From contig JAJUJY010000042.1 in the NCBI GenBank assembly GCA_029265085.1, forward strand, positions 1 through 28,222: DNA of 28,222 nt, written 5' to 3'. The stretch comes from Chloroflexota bacterium (GTDB lineage: Bacteria; Chloroflexota; Anaerolineae; Anaerolineales; Anaerolineaceae). The notes beneath the pieces are model-generated. The model was not told where the DNA came from and made no database searches. It saw only the letters and a list, made by a program, of their open reading frames with translations. A program made the position numbers and the translations under genes. Each line of letters begins with the position of its first letter. Position 1 is the stretch's first letter. Shown piece by piece: positions 14,987 through 24,625 of this stretch.

Positions 14987-16339
14987 TTACTTCTTGAGAT
15001 TATTCACCATAGACTGGCGTAAAGCCATGCGGTGAATATCTTTGAGGCCGTCTACCAGTTCTGCTGGCTGCTGTTGGGCTTCCGTCTGGGCGACCAGATT
15101 GGCAAGCAGCTCAACAAACTCTGATGTAACCATTTCTGATTTTTCCGCCATCTTCTTCTGGCGTTCTTCTCCGCTGGGGACGGAAAGCAATTCTTCAATG
15201 AACGCGAACTCCGGTGGCGGTGCAGAAGCTTTTTCAATCACAGCCGCCATGCGATTCAGCCGGGAAATCCGGTCGAGATCAGCTAATTTGCGGGCGATCT
15301 TTAATTCTTCTTGCAAAATTTCTGCAAATAATTCATCATAGCGGTCCAGGTTTTGTTCCATTGCCGCTTCAACGTTGGCGGAGGTCATAATCTGGTTGAT
15401 TAATTTCCGGCGAGCTTCTTTTTCTACCTGGATTTGCTCATCCATTTTCTTGGTAAAGTCCAGGAGGGATACCCGCAAGGCTTCCAGCTTTTGTTTGGTT
15501 TCACCTTCAGATTTTTCAATCCGCTCAGTGAGGATTTGGAAAAATTGGTAGTCTAACCCATTTCGAACCAGGCTGACCAGGGTAGATAAAGCAGCTTCGC
15601 TGGGAGCTTCCACCATCAGTTCAATCAGTTTTTCACGGGTGAGGCCTTCCTTGCTGGCTTCCTGGAGTTTCTGAATGGTTTGCTGCACTTCGGCGGTCTG
15701 AGCAGCCAGCCGTTGACCGACTTCAGTTTGTTCAACCAGTTCTTGCTGCAGTCCTGCCAGGCCGCGGGCAGTGCGCTCGTCACCTTGAGCCAGAGTGGCT
15801 TCAATTAATCGGGAAAGCATCGAGAAGAACGATTCATCGATCAGGTCTTTTTCCTGGGCAATGATTGTGGCACGGTCTTCTTTGTTGGCAGTCATCATAA
15901 TTCGCTGCAACAACTGCAGACGTTTTTGCTGGTCTTCAATCATTTGTTTGGTGATGCCGTCGCCTTCCAGGATGCGCTCTACCATCGTTTGAAAGGTGAG
16001 CATGCTTTGAGGCCGTAATAAATAGCCTTTGCGCTTTTCCATGGGCAGGTTGTTTACCACCTGGTTAATGATTGGACCAAACATTCTTTCTTGTTCGTTT
16101 AACGGCAGACCTAATTCAGAAGGGAAAAAGGTTAACAAGAGTTCTTTTTCCGGGTCGTGATAGACAATTGGGGTGCTGACCATGCCCTCATATCCGCAGC
16201 TAGGGCAGTGGATGACATTGACCATCCCGCTGAGTAGTTTCTGTTTGGCTTCTGGGTCCATTCCCAGGTCAAAGAGTTGTTCCACGTCTGCCATCAGCGG
16301 AGACTTACAGCGTGGACAGTTAGTTTGGATTTTCGGCAT
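14987..16339 (-). CDS. CpXC-domain zinc-ribbon protein with long coiled coil
   Basis: 450-residue cytoplasmic protein of unknown function. The N-terminal zinc ribbon has CPRC (C8, C11) and CPSCG (C45, C48), the CpXC-domain pattern, followed by a mixed domain to about residue 95. From about 130 to 440 it is almost entirely charged helix, rich in Glu, Gln and Lys, consistent with long coiled coils; there is no signal peptide or membrane segment. The ATG at 16339 has only a weak ribosome site. An extended -10 (TGG-TATAAT, minus strand) 38 bases upstream and a terminator downstream make it monocistronic. Neither neighbour suggests a role; a structural or scaffold function is only a guess. Confidence 0.85.
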   Translation of the reverse strand: MPKIQTNCPRCKSPLMADVEQLFDLGMDPEAKQKLLSGMVNVIHCPSCGYEGMVSTPIVYHDPEKELLLTFFPSELGLPLNEQERMFGPIINQVVNNLPMEKRKGYLLRPQSMLTFQTMVERILEGDGITKQMIEDQQKRLQLLQRIMMTANKEDRATIIAQEKDLIDESFFSMLSRLIEATLAQGDERTARGLAGLQQELVEQTEVGQRLAAQTAEVQQTIQKLQEASKEGLTREKLIELMVEAPSEAALSTLVSLVRNGLDYQFFQILTERIEKSEGETKQKLEALRVSLLDFTKKMDEQIQVEKEARRKLINQIMTSANVEAAMEQNLDRYDELFAEILQEELKIARKLADLDRISRLNRMAAVIEKASAPPPEFAFIEELLSVPSGEERQKKMAEKSEMVTSEFVELLANLVAQTEAQQQPAELVDGLKDIHRMALRQSMVNNLKK

Positions 16340-16377
16340 GGTGTTTTGATCTCACATTCTTTAAGAAATACAGATGG

Positions 16378-16386
16378 ATTATACCA
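16378..16386 (-). promoter_or_regulatory. Extended -10 promoter of the CpXC gene
   Basis: Minus-strand TGG-TATAAT (TATAAT complementary to 16378-16383), giving a leader of roughly 30 bases. A TTGACA is present too but only 7 bases upstream of the TATAAT, so it cannot be a normal -35 for this box. Confidence 0.55.
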
Positions 16387-16421
16387 CCGCTGTCAAATCC
16401 ACCGCGTTGAACTGTAAAACG

Positions 16422-16449
16422 AAAAATGCTGGCAAAATTTTTTGCCAGC
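16422..16449 (-). terminator. Rho-independent terminator after the histidine kinase gene
   Basis: Read on the minus strand, GCTGGCAAAA pairs with TTTTGCCAGC (16428-16437 with 16440-16449) and is followed by ATTTTTC. It closes the aminotransferase-kinase unit 25 bases after the kinase stop. Confidence 0.8.
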
Positions 16450-16473
16450 GGTTTGCACGCTGCGGTTTACTTT

Positions 16474-18042
16474 CTAGGAAAGGTCTTCCTGGCGAGGCAG
16501 CGAGAAGCAGATGCGCGCACCTTTGCCGCTTTCTGGATCTACCCAGATGCGCCCATCATGGGCTTCAATGATTGCCCGGGTCAAATATAATCCCAGCCCA
16601 ACTCCCTTGGTATGCCGGGCGGCTTCAGGAGAACGGTAGAAGCGGTCAAAAATGTGCGGGATATCTTCCGGGGCAATCCCAGGACCTTGATCTGCAACGC
16701 AGACGATCACAAATTCTGGCCGGACCTGACCACTGATGCATATTTCCCCTTCGGGAGAATATTTAATCGCGTTTGAAATTAAGTTAGATAGAACCTGTTG
16801 GAGGCGGTTCTCATCAGCCAGTATGACCGGAAAATCTTCCGGAAACTCGATGACGATTTTGTGGTGAGAAGTTTGGGTTTGCTGGCGTTCGGCCGTTCGC
16901 CGGGCCAATTCAGGGAGATACACATCCGAGCGTTTGAGGACCATACCACCGGCTTGCAGCCGGGAGGCATCCAGTAAATTTTCTACCAGCCGGCCGAGAC
17001 GATCGGTTTCTTCCTCGATAATTTCCAGGCTCTCCTGGACAATCGCACGATCCCAACGTGCATCTTCCCGCCGCAAGGTGGAAACATATCCTTTGATTAA
17101 GGCCAGAGGTGTTTTTAACTCGTGGCTGATAATGGAAATAAAAGTGCTTTTTAATTCTTCTGCCTGGCGGAAATGGGTGATATCCCGGATGGTGGCGATG
17201 ATATTTATCAAAGTACCTTCACTGGAAATTACCGGCGCATAAGTGATCCCGACAGGCAGCGGGGGTAATTTGTCGTTGCGTTTGAGATCGCCTTCCACAT
17301 ACAGGTGAGCGTGCGGCGTAAGCGGCCAACCACCCGCAACCGCCTTTTCCAGGGTCAGGTCTTGTGGAGGACGGTTCCAACGGACAACTTCTTCATGCTG
17401 TTTCCCCTGGATCTCCGCTGGATTAATTCCCAAGATTCGTTCAGCAGCAGGGTTACACCGTTCAACTTGCTGGGTCGAGGTCAAGATGATGATCCCATCG
17501 GCAACCGAATCCAACAGGCTGTCCATGCGCTGCTTGGATTGGATCGATTGGGTATAGAGCTGAGCGTTTTGAACCGCAATCGCCGCCTGGTTGGCGAAAC
17601 TGTTTAATAAAGCGCGGTCATTGGAAGAGAAAAATTCTTGATAAGAACGAAAGATGAAAATTAGGCCAACCACTTTTTGGCGGGCGACCAGAGGAAGAAC
17701 AACGCCATTTAAAAATCCCATGCTGGCGGCCCGGGCCAGCTCTTTCAGACGGCGGTTGATCTCCAGCAATTCAAATTGTTCAGGGTCTGCTGTTTCAGAG
17801 ACCTGTTCCAAATAGGGTTCGATAAATCGTAGAAAGACAGGGGGGAGGCCCTGAGAGACAGGGATGCGCCATCCCCCCATTTCATTTCGAAGTGCAATCA
17901 ACCCGGCCTGGCCTGCCAGCATTTCAATCGAAATATTTAGAATGCGCCCTAATAACTTCTCCAGGTCTAATTCCTGGGTCATGGCGCGAGATATTTCTAG
18001 TAAATAGTCACGCTGGCGGACACGAAAGTCGGGAAGAAACAT
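16474..18042 (-). CDS. Cytosolic GAF-PAS sensor histidine kinase
   Basis: 522-residue sensor kinase without membrane segments. Order of domains: GAF (about 12-165), PAS (about 172-292), HisKA with H-box SIISHELKTPLALIKGY (303-319) and phospho-acceptor H307, then HATPase with N-box LSNLISNAIKYSP (418-430), G1 DQGPGIAPED (451-460) and G2 GVGLGLYLTR (480-489). The catalytic set is complete. The ATG at 18042 was chosen because CAGGAG lies 10 bases upstream and 20 bases separate it from the aminotransferase stop; a longer frame to 18168 would overlap that gene. No response regulator is next to it, so its partner must be encoded elsewhere. The input signal is unknown; GAF and PAS domains suggest a soluble small-molecule or redox cue. 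Confidence 0.9.
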   Translation of the reverse strand: MFLPDFRVRQRDYLLEISRAMTQELDLEKLLGRILNISIEMLAGQAGLIALRNEMGGWRIPVSQGLPPVFLRFIEPYLEQVSETADPEQFELLEINRRLKELARAASMGFLNGVVLPLVARQKVVGLIFIFRSYQEFFSSNDRALLNSFANQAAIAVQNAQLYTQSIQSKQRMDSLLDSVADGIIILTSTQQVERCNPAAERILGINPAEIQGKQHEEVVRWNRPPQDLTLEKAVAGGWPLTPHAHLYVEGDLKRNDKLPPLPVGITYAPVISSEGTLINIIATIRDITHFRQAEELKSTFISIISHELKTPLALIKGYVSTLRREDARWDRAIVQESLEIIEEETDRLGRLVENLLDASRLQAGGMVLKRSDVYLPELARRTAERQQTQTSHHKIVIEFPEDFPVILADENRLQQVLSNLISNAIKYSPEGEICISGQVRPEFVIVCVADQGPGIAPEDIPHIFDRFYRSPEAARHTKGVGLGLYLTRAIIEAHDGRIWVDPESGKGARICFSLPRQEDLS

Positions 18043-18062
18043 TCGGTATAGCTCCTGAAGCT

Positions 18063-19412
18063 TTAGTCGGCGTGTTGGCGGACTTTTTCGTGAACTTCTT
18101 CTTCGGCCTGCTGGATGGCGTGTTCTAAGATCGTTAACCCTTCTTCCATTTCGGCATAGGTTGTGCAAAGAGGCGGAGAGATGCGAATCACACTCTTACC
18201 GCAGCCTAATGTGAGCAGCCCATGTTCAAAAGCCAGGTCAACAATCCGGTCGCGAATATGTTCGTCAGGTTTGTTCCCTTCCCGGTCATGAACAAATTCA
18301 ATACCGATCATCAGGCCAATTCCGCGCACTTCGCCAATTGATGGGTGGCGGGTCATCATTTCGCGCAGGCGATTCAGCGTGAACTGGCCAACCGCGGCTG
18401 CGTTTTGCATCATACCGTTTTCCACCAGATCAAGTGTGGCCAGCGCAGCAGCGCAGGAGATTGGATTGCCGCCGTAGGTGTTGCCGTGGGAACCTTTTGG
18501 CCATTTGACCACACTCTTGCGCGCGACCATCAAGCCTAACGGCATACCCGAAGCGATTCCTTTTGCGGAGACAAAGATATCCGGTTCAACGCCAAAGTTT
18601 TCGATAGACCACCATTTTCCGGTGCGGCCAACCCCAGCCTGCACTTCATCAGCAATCAGCAGAATGCCGTGCTTATCGCAAAGACGGCGCAGCGCGGGGA
18701 AGAAACCAGCCGGAGGAACAATGTAACCACCCTCGCCTTGAATTGGCTCAACCAGGATGCCAGCTACATTATCCGCTGGGACAATCCGCCCAAAAATCTC
18801 CTCTTCCATGTAACGCACAACAGTTTCGCCGTAATCTGCGTCGCCAGGGTGGGCTGCTAAGACTGGCCGGAATGGATCGGGAAATGGAACATGGGTGACC
18901 CCATTCATCAGGGGATAAAATCCGCGATGATAACTTGATTTACTGGCGGTAAAGGTCACAGACCCCATTGTCCGGCCGTGAAAACCACCCAGGAAGCCGA
19001 TAAACTCAGAGCGGCGCGTTGCGTGGCGGGCAAGTTTGATTGCCGATTCAACGCTTTCGGTGCCGGAATTGGTCATAAAGCTGACCGCCTCTTCCTTAAA
19101 AGGCGCAATCCGGTTGATATATTCTCCTAACCTGATCCAGTTTTCATGGTAAAAGTCAGAAGAAATGTGAATGAATTTTTCAGCCTGATCTTGAATGGCT
19201 TTTACGACCTTTGGGTGACTGTGACCGGTGGAAACCACCGCAATACCTGCCGCAAAGTCAATGAACCGGTTGCCATCGACATCCCAGACTTCAACGCCAC
19301 GGCCATGATCCATAACAAACGGGTAACCTCTTGGATAAGAGGGGGAGATCACTGAATGATCTCGGTCGATCATTTGCCTGGCATTGGGTCCAGGTAGGTT
19401 GGGGATCCGCAT
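18063..19412 (-). CDS. Class III PLP-dependent aminotransferase (4-aminobutyrate/acetylornithine type)
   Basis: 449-residue cytoplasmic transaminase using pyridoxal phosphate. Evidence: NSGTESVESAIKLAR (115-129), FHGRTMGS (144-151), ADEVQAGVGRTGKW (254-267) with D255 contacting the cofactor ring, and SAKGIASGMPLG (282-293) with K284 as Schiff-base lysine. Length and the SPSYPRGYPFVM opening fit the GABA/acetylornithine/lysine-type class III group rather than class I; the exact amino donor cannot be fixed from sequence. The ATG at 19412 has GGAGG 6 bases upstream; an in-frame extension to 19493 includes untranslated leader. It is followed by the histidine kinase gene on the same strand, probably as one transcript. 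Confidence 0.88.
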   Translation of the reverse strand: MRIPNLPGPNARQMIDRDHSVISPSYPRGYPFVMDHGRGVEVWDVDGNRFIDFAAGIAVVSTGHSHPKVVKAIQDQAEKFIHISSDFYHENWIRLGEYINRIAPFKEEAVSFMTNSGTESVESAIKLARHATRRSEFIGFLGGFHGRTMGSVTFTASKSSYHRGFYPLMNGVTHVPFPDPFRPVLAAHPGDADYGETVVRYMEEEIFGRIVPADNVAGILVEPIQGEGGYIVPPAGFFPALRRLCDKHGILLIADEVQAGVGRTGKWWSIENFGVEPDIFVSAKGIASGMPLGLMVARKSVVKWPKGSHGNTYGGNPISCAAALATLDLVENGMMQNAAAVGQFTLNRLREMMTRHPSIGEVRGIGLMIGIEFVHDREGNKPDEHIRDRIVDLAFEHGLLTLGCGKSVIRISPPLCTTYAEMEEGLTILEHAIQQAEEEVHEKVRQHAD

Positions 19413-19502
19413 GAATTCCTCCATATGAAAATGATTGTGAATTTGATGAAGGTGAAAATGGGACAACCAATAACAGATTTCCCTTGGGGGCAAATCACCT
19501 AG

Positions 19503-19532
19503 ATTATATCATCGCTGATCCGGTCACTTCAA
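19503..19532 (-). promoter_or_regulatory. Promoter of the aminotransferase-kinase unit
   Basis: Minus-strand TTGAAG (complement of 19527-19532), an 18-base spacer and a perfect TATAAT (complement of 19503-19508). It predicts a leader of about 85 bases before the ATG at 19412. Confidence 0.6.
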
Positions 19533-19558
19533 ATGAGACAAAGCCTGAAATGTTAGAC

Positions 19559-19587
19559 AAAAAAGCACCCTTCAAGAGTGCTTTTTT
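19559..19587. terminator. Terminator after the ROK kinase gene
   Basis: AAAAAAGCAC (19559-19568) pairs with GTGCTTTTTT (19578-19587) across a 9-base loop. The ROK kinase on the minus strand ends at 19634 and is the natural user. The symmetrical A and T runs mean it could also stop plus-strand read-through. Confidence 0.82.
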
Positions 19588-19633
19588 GATTCGTATTCAT
19601 CTTTGCATTGATATTTACATACCGCATGGAATG

Positions 19634-20572
19634 CTAATGACCGAGGGATTGCTGCGCCAAAGCCAGCGCACCGATCAGACCAGCGTCATCTTTTAAAGCA
19701 GCGGTTGTGATTTCCAGGTTGCGAATATATGCAGGGGATAATATTCGCTCAGGCAAGGCTGCTTTGATCGGTTCTATGATTAATGCACCTGTGCTGGAAA
19801 CCCCGCCACCCAAAATGACAATTGAGGAGTTAAATATATGAAGAAAGTCAGCAAGAGCATATCCAATGTAAGTGCCGGCACGGGTTAATGCTTTTTGAGC
19901 CAGGGGATCACCTTGAGCAGCAGCCTGGCTGACATCTACTGCGGTTGGGTTGTTAATGCTGCTCAGGCTGGATGAAACCCCCAGCGCCAGTTTTTCGTTG
20001 ACGTACTTTGCGATCGCAGTGCCGGAAGCAACGGCTTCCAGGTGTCCGCGCTGGCCGCAGCCGCACATTGGGCCTTCAGGAATAACCGTAACATGGCCAA
20101 ACTCACCAGCGAGGCCAAAATCACCGGTCAAGAGCCGGTCATCGATAATCACGCCGCCGCCGATGCCTGTGCTGATGGTGAGATAAAGGACATTGTGATG
20201 TCCCTGGCCTGCACCATGTTTCCATTCCCCCAGTGCGGCCAGATTGGCATCATTTCCCAAAAATACTGGCACATGGAAGCGATCTTCAATTGGCTGGCGA
20301 AGTTGAATTTCTTTCCAGCCCGGCACATTGGCTGCTTCATATACAATGCCGTTTGCCGGATTTAAAAACCCTGGAACCGCAATGCTGATTGCGGCTACTT
20401 CACCATCCGCTGGCCATAACTCAGCTATGGTATTACTTAAACGTTCCAGGGGTGTTTGTTCTTTATCCCGGGTGCGAATTTTCTTTTGGGCAACTGGCTG
20501 GGTACTTTTTTCTGGGTACACAGCCACACGAATTTGTGTTCCACCAACATCAGCAGTGATTATCTTCTTCAT
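19634..20572 (-). CDS. ROK-family sugar kinase (glucokinase-like)
   Basis: 312-residue cytoplasmic kinase expected to phosphorylate glucose or a related sugar with ATP. The phosphate loop ADVGGTQIRVAV (7-18), GNDANLAALGEW (106-117) with catalytic base D108, STGIGGGV (134-141), and the ROK zinc motif H160 plus CGCGQRGHLEAVASG (170-184) are all present; the last zinc position is H177 instead of the more common Cys. There is no N-terminal helix-turn-helix, so it is a kinase and not a ROK repressor. No Shine-Dalgarno is visible; a TATAAT box ends 8 bases before the ATG, implying a leaderless mRNA. It is divergent from yvcK and the gap-pgk block, consistent with feeding sugar into glycolysis. Confidence 0.9.
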   Translation of the reverse strand: MKKIITADVGGTQIRVAVYPEKSTQPVAQKKIRTRDKEQTPLERLSNTIAELWPADGEVAAISIAVPGFLNPANGIVYEAANVPGWKEIQLRQPIEDRFHVPVFLGNDANLAALGEWKHGAGQGHHNVLYLTISTGIGGGVIIDDRLLTGDFGLAGEFGHVTVIPEGPMCGCGQRGHLEAVASGTAIAKYVNEKLALGVSSSLSSINNPTAVDVSQAAAQGDPLAQKALTRAGTYIGYALADFLHIFNSSIVILGGGVSSTGALIIEPIKAALPERILSPAYIRNLEITTAALKDDAGLIGALALAQQSLGH

Positions 20573-20580
20573 AATTTCAA

Positions 20581-20586
20581 ATTATA
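20581..20586 (-). promoter_or_regulatory. -10 box of the ROK kinase, probable leaderless start
   Basis: Perfect TATAAT on the minus strand ending 8 bases before the ATG at 20572, so transcription should begin at or within a few bases of the start codon. The -35 region is poor. Confidence 0.55.
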
Positions 20587-20682
20587 GCATGAGGGAGAAA
20601 AAATCTAGAAAATAATTTGTGAATAAGCGCTGGTTTGAGAGTTTTTGGTAGTGAAAAATTGTTCAAACAGCACATTTTTTCG

Positions 20683-20711
20683 TTGACGCTTTTCCGAAAG
20701 CCTATTATAAA
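20683..20711 (+). promoter_or_regulatory. Sigma70-type promoter of yvcK, probable leaderless start
   Basis: TTGACG (20683-20688), exactly 17 bases, then TATAAA (20706-20711). The predicted transcription start is near 20718, only about 3 bases before the ATG at 20721. Confidence 0.7.
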
Positions 20712-20720
20712 TAAAGAGAT

Positions 20721-22073
20721 ATGCAAGCATCTAAAGGAAATTGGTTCCAGCGATTAAGTCAACGTGCAAAAAGAAATGTGCGTTGGTTGGCTCCGGGTAT
20801 TGGGGTCAAGCGTTGGGTTCTGTTTCTTTTATTGGGAACCACATTGGTCGGTGTTGCGCTGGCGTTGATTTTGTTGGAGATTTACCGTTCAACCCCAGAT
20901 AACTGGATGCTGCCTATCGTTAAAACTGTCTCCCTGCAGTCGCTGGATCGTCCGCTGCGCGTGCTGGTTTTTGGCAGTTTAGGCGTTGGGTTGGTGCTGT
21001 TCAGCATCTGGAAAATAAACCGCTCTTTGCTCAAGCCGTATGTGCGCCCCGGGCGTTCTGTACTGGATACGGTAACCAGCTTTCGTAAACGGGAACGGGG
21101 ACCCCGGGTGGTGGTGCTTGGCGGTGGAACTGGATTGTCCTCGCTGCTGCGCGGCCTGAAAGAATATACCAACAATATCACGGCCATTGTGACAGTAGCG
21201 GATGACGGCGGTTCTTCTGGTGAATTGCGGCGCAATATTGGTATTTTACCGCCGGGTGATATTCGAAACTGCCTGGCAGCACTGTCAGACGATGAAGAGT
21301 TAATCACCCAGTTGTTCAAATACCGCTTCGGTGAAAAGGCAGGTCTTTCCGGGCACAGCCTGGGAAATCTCTTAATCACAGCTCTTACCGATATTACAGG
21401 TAGTTTTGAGGAAGCAATTGCTGAGTCTGGCCGGGTTCTTGCGGTACGTGGGCAGGTCTTGCCAGCCACCCTTCATGATGTCAAACTGGTTGCAGATGTC
21501 CGGCTGCCTGTATTGGACCGCGAGGTGCGTATTCAGGGTGAGAGCAATATTCCGGAAGCGGCCGGGCAGGTGCGGAGAGTCTGGCTGGAGCCGAATAATC
21601 CGCTGGCATACCCGCCAGCCATTCAGGCAATTCTTGCAGCTGATCTGATTGTGATTGGACCTGGCAGTTTGTTTACCAGTATTTTGCCTAATTTGTTGGT
21701 TCCCGATCTTGCGGCTGCATTAAGGATCAGCCGGGGATATAAATTTTATATCTGCAATGTGGCAACCCAGCCTGGTGAAACCGATGGTTTTAACTGCGCA
21801 GACCACGTGCACACCATCGAGCAGCATATCGATGGTCGGTTGTTTGACCTGGTGATTTGCAATAATCGCCAGATGGGCGGCGTACCCGAAGAATTGAATC
21901 TGGTTTTGCCTACCCCCAACATGGATGAGGAATACGCCGTTTATTGTTCGGATTTGATTGACGAAGACCAGCCCTGGCGGCATGATTCAAAAAAGCTTGC
22001 TCAGGCGGTCATGGATCTGTATTATGAACGAACAGGTCCGGTGCTTACTCGCGAAGATGACCTTTTACAGTAG
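20721..22073 (+). CDS. yvcK: YvcK/CofD-like protein with N-terminal membrane anchor
   Basis: 450-residue member of the YvcK family, proteins that bind UDP-sugars and are required in Bacillus for growth on gluconeogenic carbon sources and for cell-wall homeostasis. Two hydrophobic helices (about 33-53 and 79-97) anchor it to the membrane, an extension absent from the Bacillus protein. The Rossmann-like core starts with PRVVVLGGGTGLSSLLRGLK (128-147), then VADDGGSSGELRR (about 159-171), PPGDIRNCLAALS, SGHSLGNLLITAL and IGPGSLFTSILPNL. It sits alone upstream of gap and pgk, without the rapZ and whiA neighbours common in Firmicutes. The lack of a leader means it probably uses leaderless initiation. 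Confidence 0.9.
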   Translation: MQASKGNWFQRLSQRAKRNVRWLAPGIGVKRWVLFLLLGTTLVGVALALILLEIYRSTPDNWMLPIVKTVSLQSLDRPLRVLVFGSLGVGLVLFSIWKINRSLLKPYVRPGRSVLDTVTSFRKRERGPRVVVLGGGTGLSSLLRGLKEYTNNITAIVTVADDGGSSGELRRNIGILPPGDIRNCLAALSDDEELITQLFKYRFGEKAGLSGHSLGNLLITALTDITGSFEEAIAESGRVLAVRGQVLPATLHDVKLVADVRLPVLDREVRIQGESNIPEAAGQVRRVWLEPNNPLAYPPAIQAILAADLIVIGPGSLFTSILPNLLVPDLAAALRISRGYKFYICNVATQPGETDGFNCADHVHTIEQHIDGRLFDLVICNNRQMGGVPEELNLVLPTPNMDEEYAVYCSDLIDEDQPWRHDSKKLAQAVMDLYYERTGPVLTREDDLLQ

Positions 22074-22097
22074 GGTTGCACCTCTGTGTGGAAGGCA

Positions 22098-22114
22098 TGG
22101 TAAAATTTTATAAT
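22098..22114 (+). promoter_or_regulatory. Promoter of gap
   Basis: TGG-TAAAAT extended -10 (22098-22106) with TTGCAC (22076-22081) 19 bases upstream; a second TATAAT overlaps at 22109-22114. The region lies in the 58 bases between yvcK and gap, so gap can be transcribed on its own at a higher level than yvcK. Confidence 0.45.
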
Positions 22115-22122
22115 CCTGATAG

Positions 22123-23184
<1,062 letters not shown>

Positions 23185-23208
23185 TCACAGTCTGACTTGA
23201 AATGAAGT

Positions 23209-23255
23209 CGTAATGCGTAATCCGGGTTTTTCCAACCTCGCGGTTACGCATTACG
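23209..23255. repeat. Long hairpin between gap and pgk
   Basis: CGTAATGCGTAA (23209-23220) and TTACGCATTACG (23244-23255) are perfect 12-base inverted repeats; allowing one bulged T the stem extends to 15 bp. The 3' side has no T run, so it is not a normal terminator. It could stabilise the gap transcript, mark a processing site, or be a copy of a dispersed palindromic repeat. Confidence 0.7.
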
Positions 23256-23276
23256 CTTAAACCATGGGAGGAAACA

Positions 23277-24452
23277 ATGTTTAATAAGAAATCTGTAAAC
23301 GACATCGATGTTAAAGGGAAACGCGTTTTCGTGCGTGTGGATTTCAATGTGCCGGTGAAAGAGGGTGTTGTTGGTGACGATACCCGTATCCGTGCAGCAT
23401 TGCCGACCATCCAATATTTGCTTGATCAGGATGCGGCTGTCATTTTAGCATCCCACCTGGGTCGTCCTAAGGGCGGACCGGAAGCCAAGTATTCTCTCAA
23501 GCCAGTGGCTGAATATCTGGCAAAATTGTTGGGCAAGCCAGTAGCATTTGCCGAAGACTGCATTGGTCCTGTGGCCGAAGCTGCTGCAAAAGCGCTCAAA
23601 CCTGGTGAGGTGTTGGTGCTTGAAAATACCCGCTTCCATCCCGAAGAAGAAAAGAATGGCGCGGAAATGTCCGCTGGATTGGCTGCATTGGCAGAAATCT
23701 ATGTCAATGATGCCTTTGGGACAGCGCACCGTGCACACGCCTCAACCGAAGGTATTGCCCGCCATTTGCCTGCTGTGGCCGGTTTCTTGCTGGAAAAAGA
23801 AATTAAATACCTGGGGCAGGCGATCGATGATCCCAAGCGCCCGTTTGTGGCTATTTTGGGTGGCGCAAAAATCAGCGACAAGATTGGCGTCATCAAAAAC
23901 CTGTTGACCAAAGCCGATGCCATCTTGATCGGCGGCGGTATGGCTAACACCTTCTTCAAGGCGCAGGGTTTGGATATGGCCGATTCTTTGGTGGAAGCCG
24001 AAGCTATTGAGACTGCCAAAGAATTGCTGGCTGCTGCATCTGGCCGGTTGTATTTGCCGGTGGATGTGATTTTGGCTGACAAATTTGATGCTGAAGCTGA
24101 AGCGAAGGTGGCAAAGGCTGGTGATGTACCTGCTGGCTGGCGCATCCTGGATATTGGCCCGGAAACTGTGGCTGCGTATGCCAAAGTGATTGCCGGGGCT
24201 GGTACAGTGGTCTGGAATGGCCCGATGGGTGTGTTTGAGTTCCCCAAATTTGCCGAGGGTACGTATGGCGTGGCCAAAGCTGTCGCTGCCAGCAGCGCGA
24301 TCAGCGTCATTGGCGGCGGAGAATCGGTTGCAGCAATCAATCAATCCGGTTTATCCGATAAGATCACCCATATTTCTACGGGCGGCGGTGCTTCCCTGGA
24401 AATGTTGGAAGGCTTAGTTTTACCGGGTGTGGCTGCATTGCAAGATAAATAA
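23277..24452 (+). CDS. pgk: Phosphoglycerate kinase
   Basis: 391-residue glycolytic kinase converting 1,3-bisphosphoglycerate and ADP to 3-phosphoglycerate and ATP in the cytoplasm. Evidence: [12 protein letters not shown] (17-28), [11 protein letters not shown] (35-45), SHLGRPKG (59-66), [28 protein letters not shown] and the C-terminal nucleotide loop [11 protein letters not shown] followed by [13 protein letters not shown]. Length is typical, all substrate-binding arginines expected in these motifs are present, and there is no fused triosephosphate isomerase domain. GGGAGG stands 6-7 bases before the ATG. It follows gap and is closed by a 13-bp terminator. Confidence 0.97.
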   Translation: MFNKKSVNDIDVKGKRVFVRVDFNVPVKEGVVGDDTRIRAALPTIQYLLDQDAAVILASHLGRPKGGPEAKYSLKPVAEYLAKLLGKPVAFAEDCIGPVAEAAAKALKPGEVLVLENTRFHPEEEKNGAEMSAGLAALAEIYVNDAFGTAHRAHASTEGIARHLPAVAGFLLEKEIKYLGQAIDDPKRPFVAILGGAKISDKIGVIKNLLTKADAILIGGGMANTFFKAQGLDMADSLVEAEAIETAKELLAAASGRLYLPVDVILADKFDAEAEAKVAKAGDVPAGWRILDIGPETVAAYAKVIAGAGTVVWNGPMGVFEFPKFAEGTYGVAKAVAASSAISVIGGGESVAAINQSGLSDKITHISTGGGASLEMLEGLVLPGVAALQDK

Positions 24453-24476
24453 ATTCTTGTCGATTTAAGCACATTT

Positions 24477-24522
24477 GACGGGTTTCAGGGTATAATGTTC
24501 GCCTGAAACCCGTCCTGTTTTT
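24477..24522 (+). terminator. Rho-independent terminator after pgk
   Basis: A perfect 13-bp stem (24477-24489 with 24502-24514) with a 12-base loop is followed by CTGTTTTTC. The loop contains TATAAT (24491-24496), which may be chance. Confidence 0.85.
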
Positions 24523-24555
24523 CTCGAAATGCACCCGAATCGACCCCTCTCGCAC

Positions 24556-24584
24556 TGGACAAAAACGACGGTATCTAGTAAAAT
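24556..24584 (+). promoter_or_regulatory. Sigma70-type promoter of rpsT
   Basis: TGGACA (24556-24561), a 17-base spacer and TAAAAT (24579-24584), predicting a leader of about 35 bases before the TTG start of rpsT. Confidence 0.65.
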
Positions 24585-24625
24585 TTACGGTCGCAATAAG
24601 TTGAACGTTATCCGGAGGAAGTACT

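Noticed and set aside
16384..16400. TTGACA as -35 for the CpXC gene promoter
   Set aside because: Only 7 bases separate it from the TATAAT on the same strand, far below the normal spacing.
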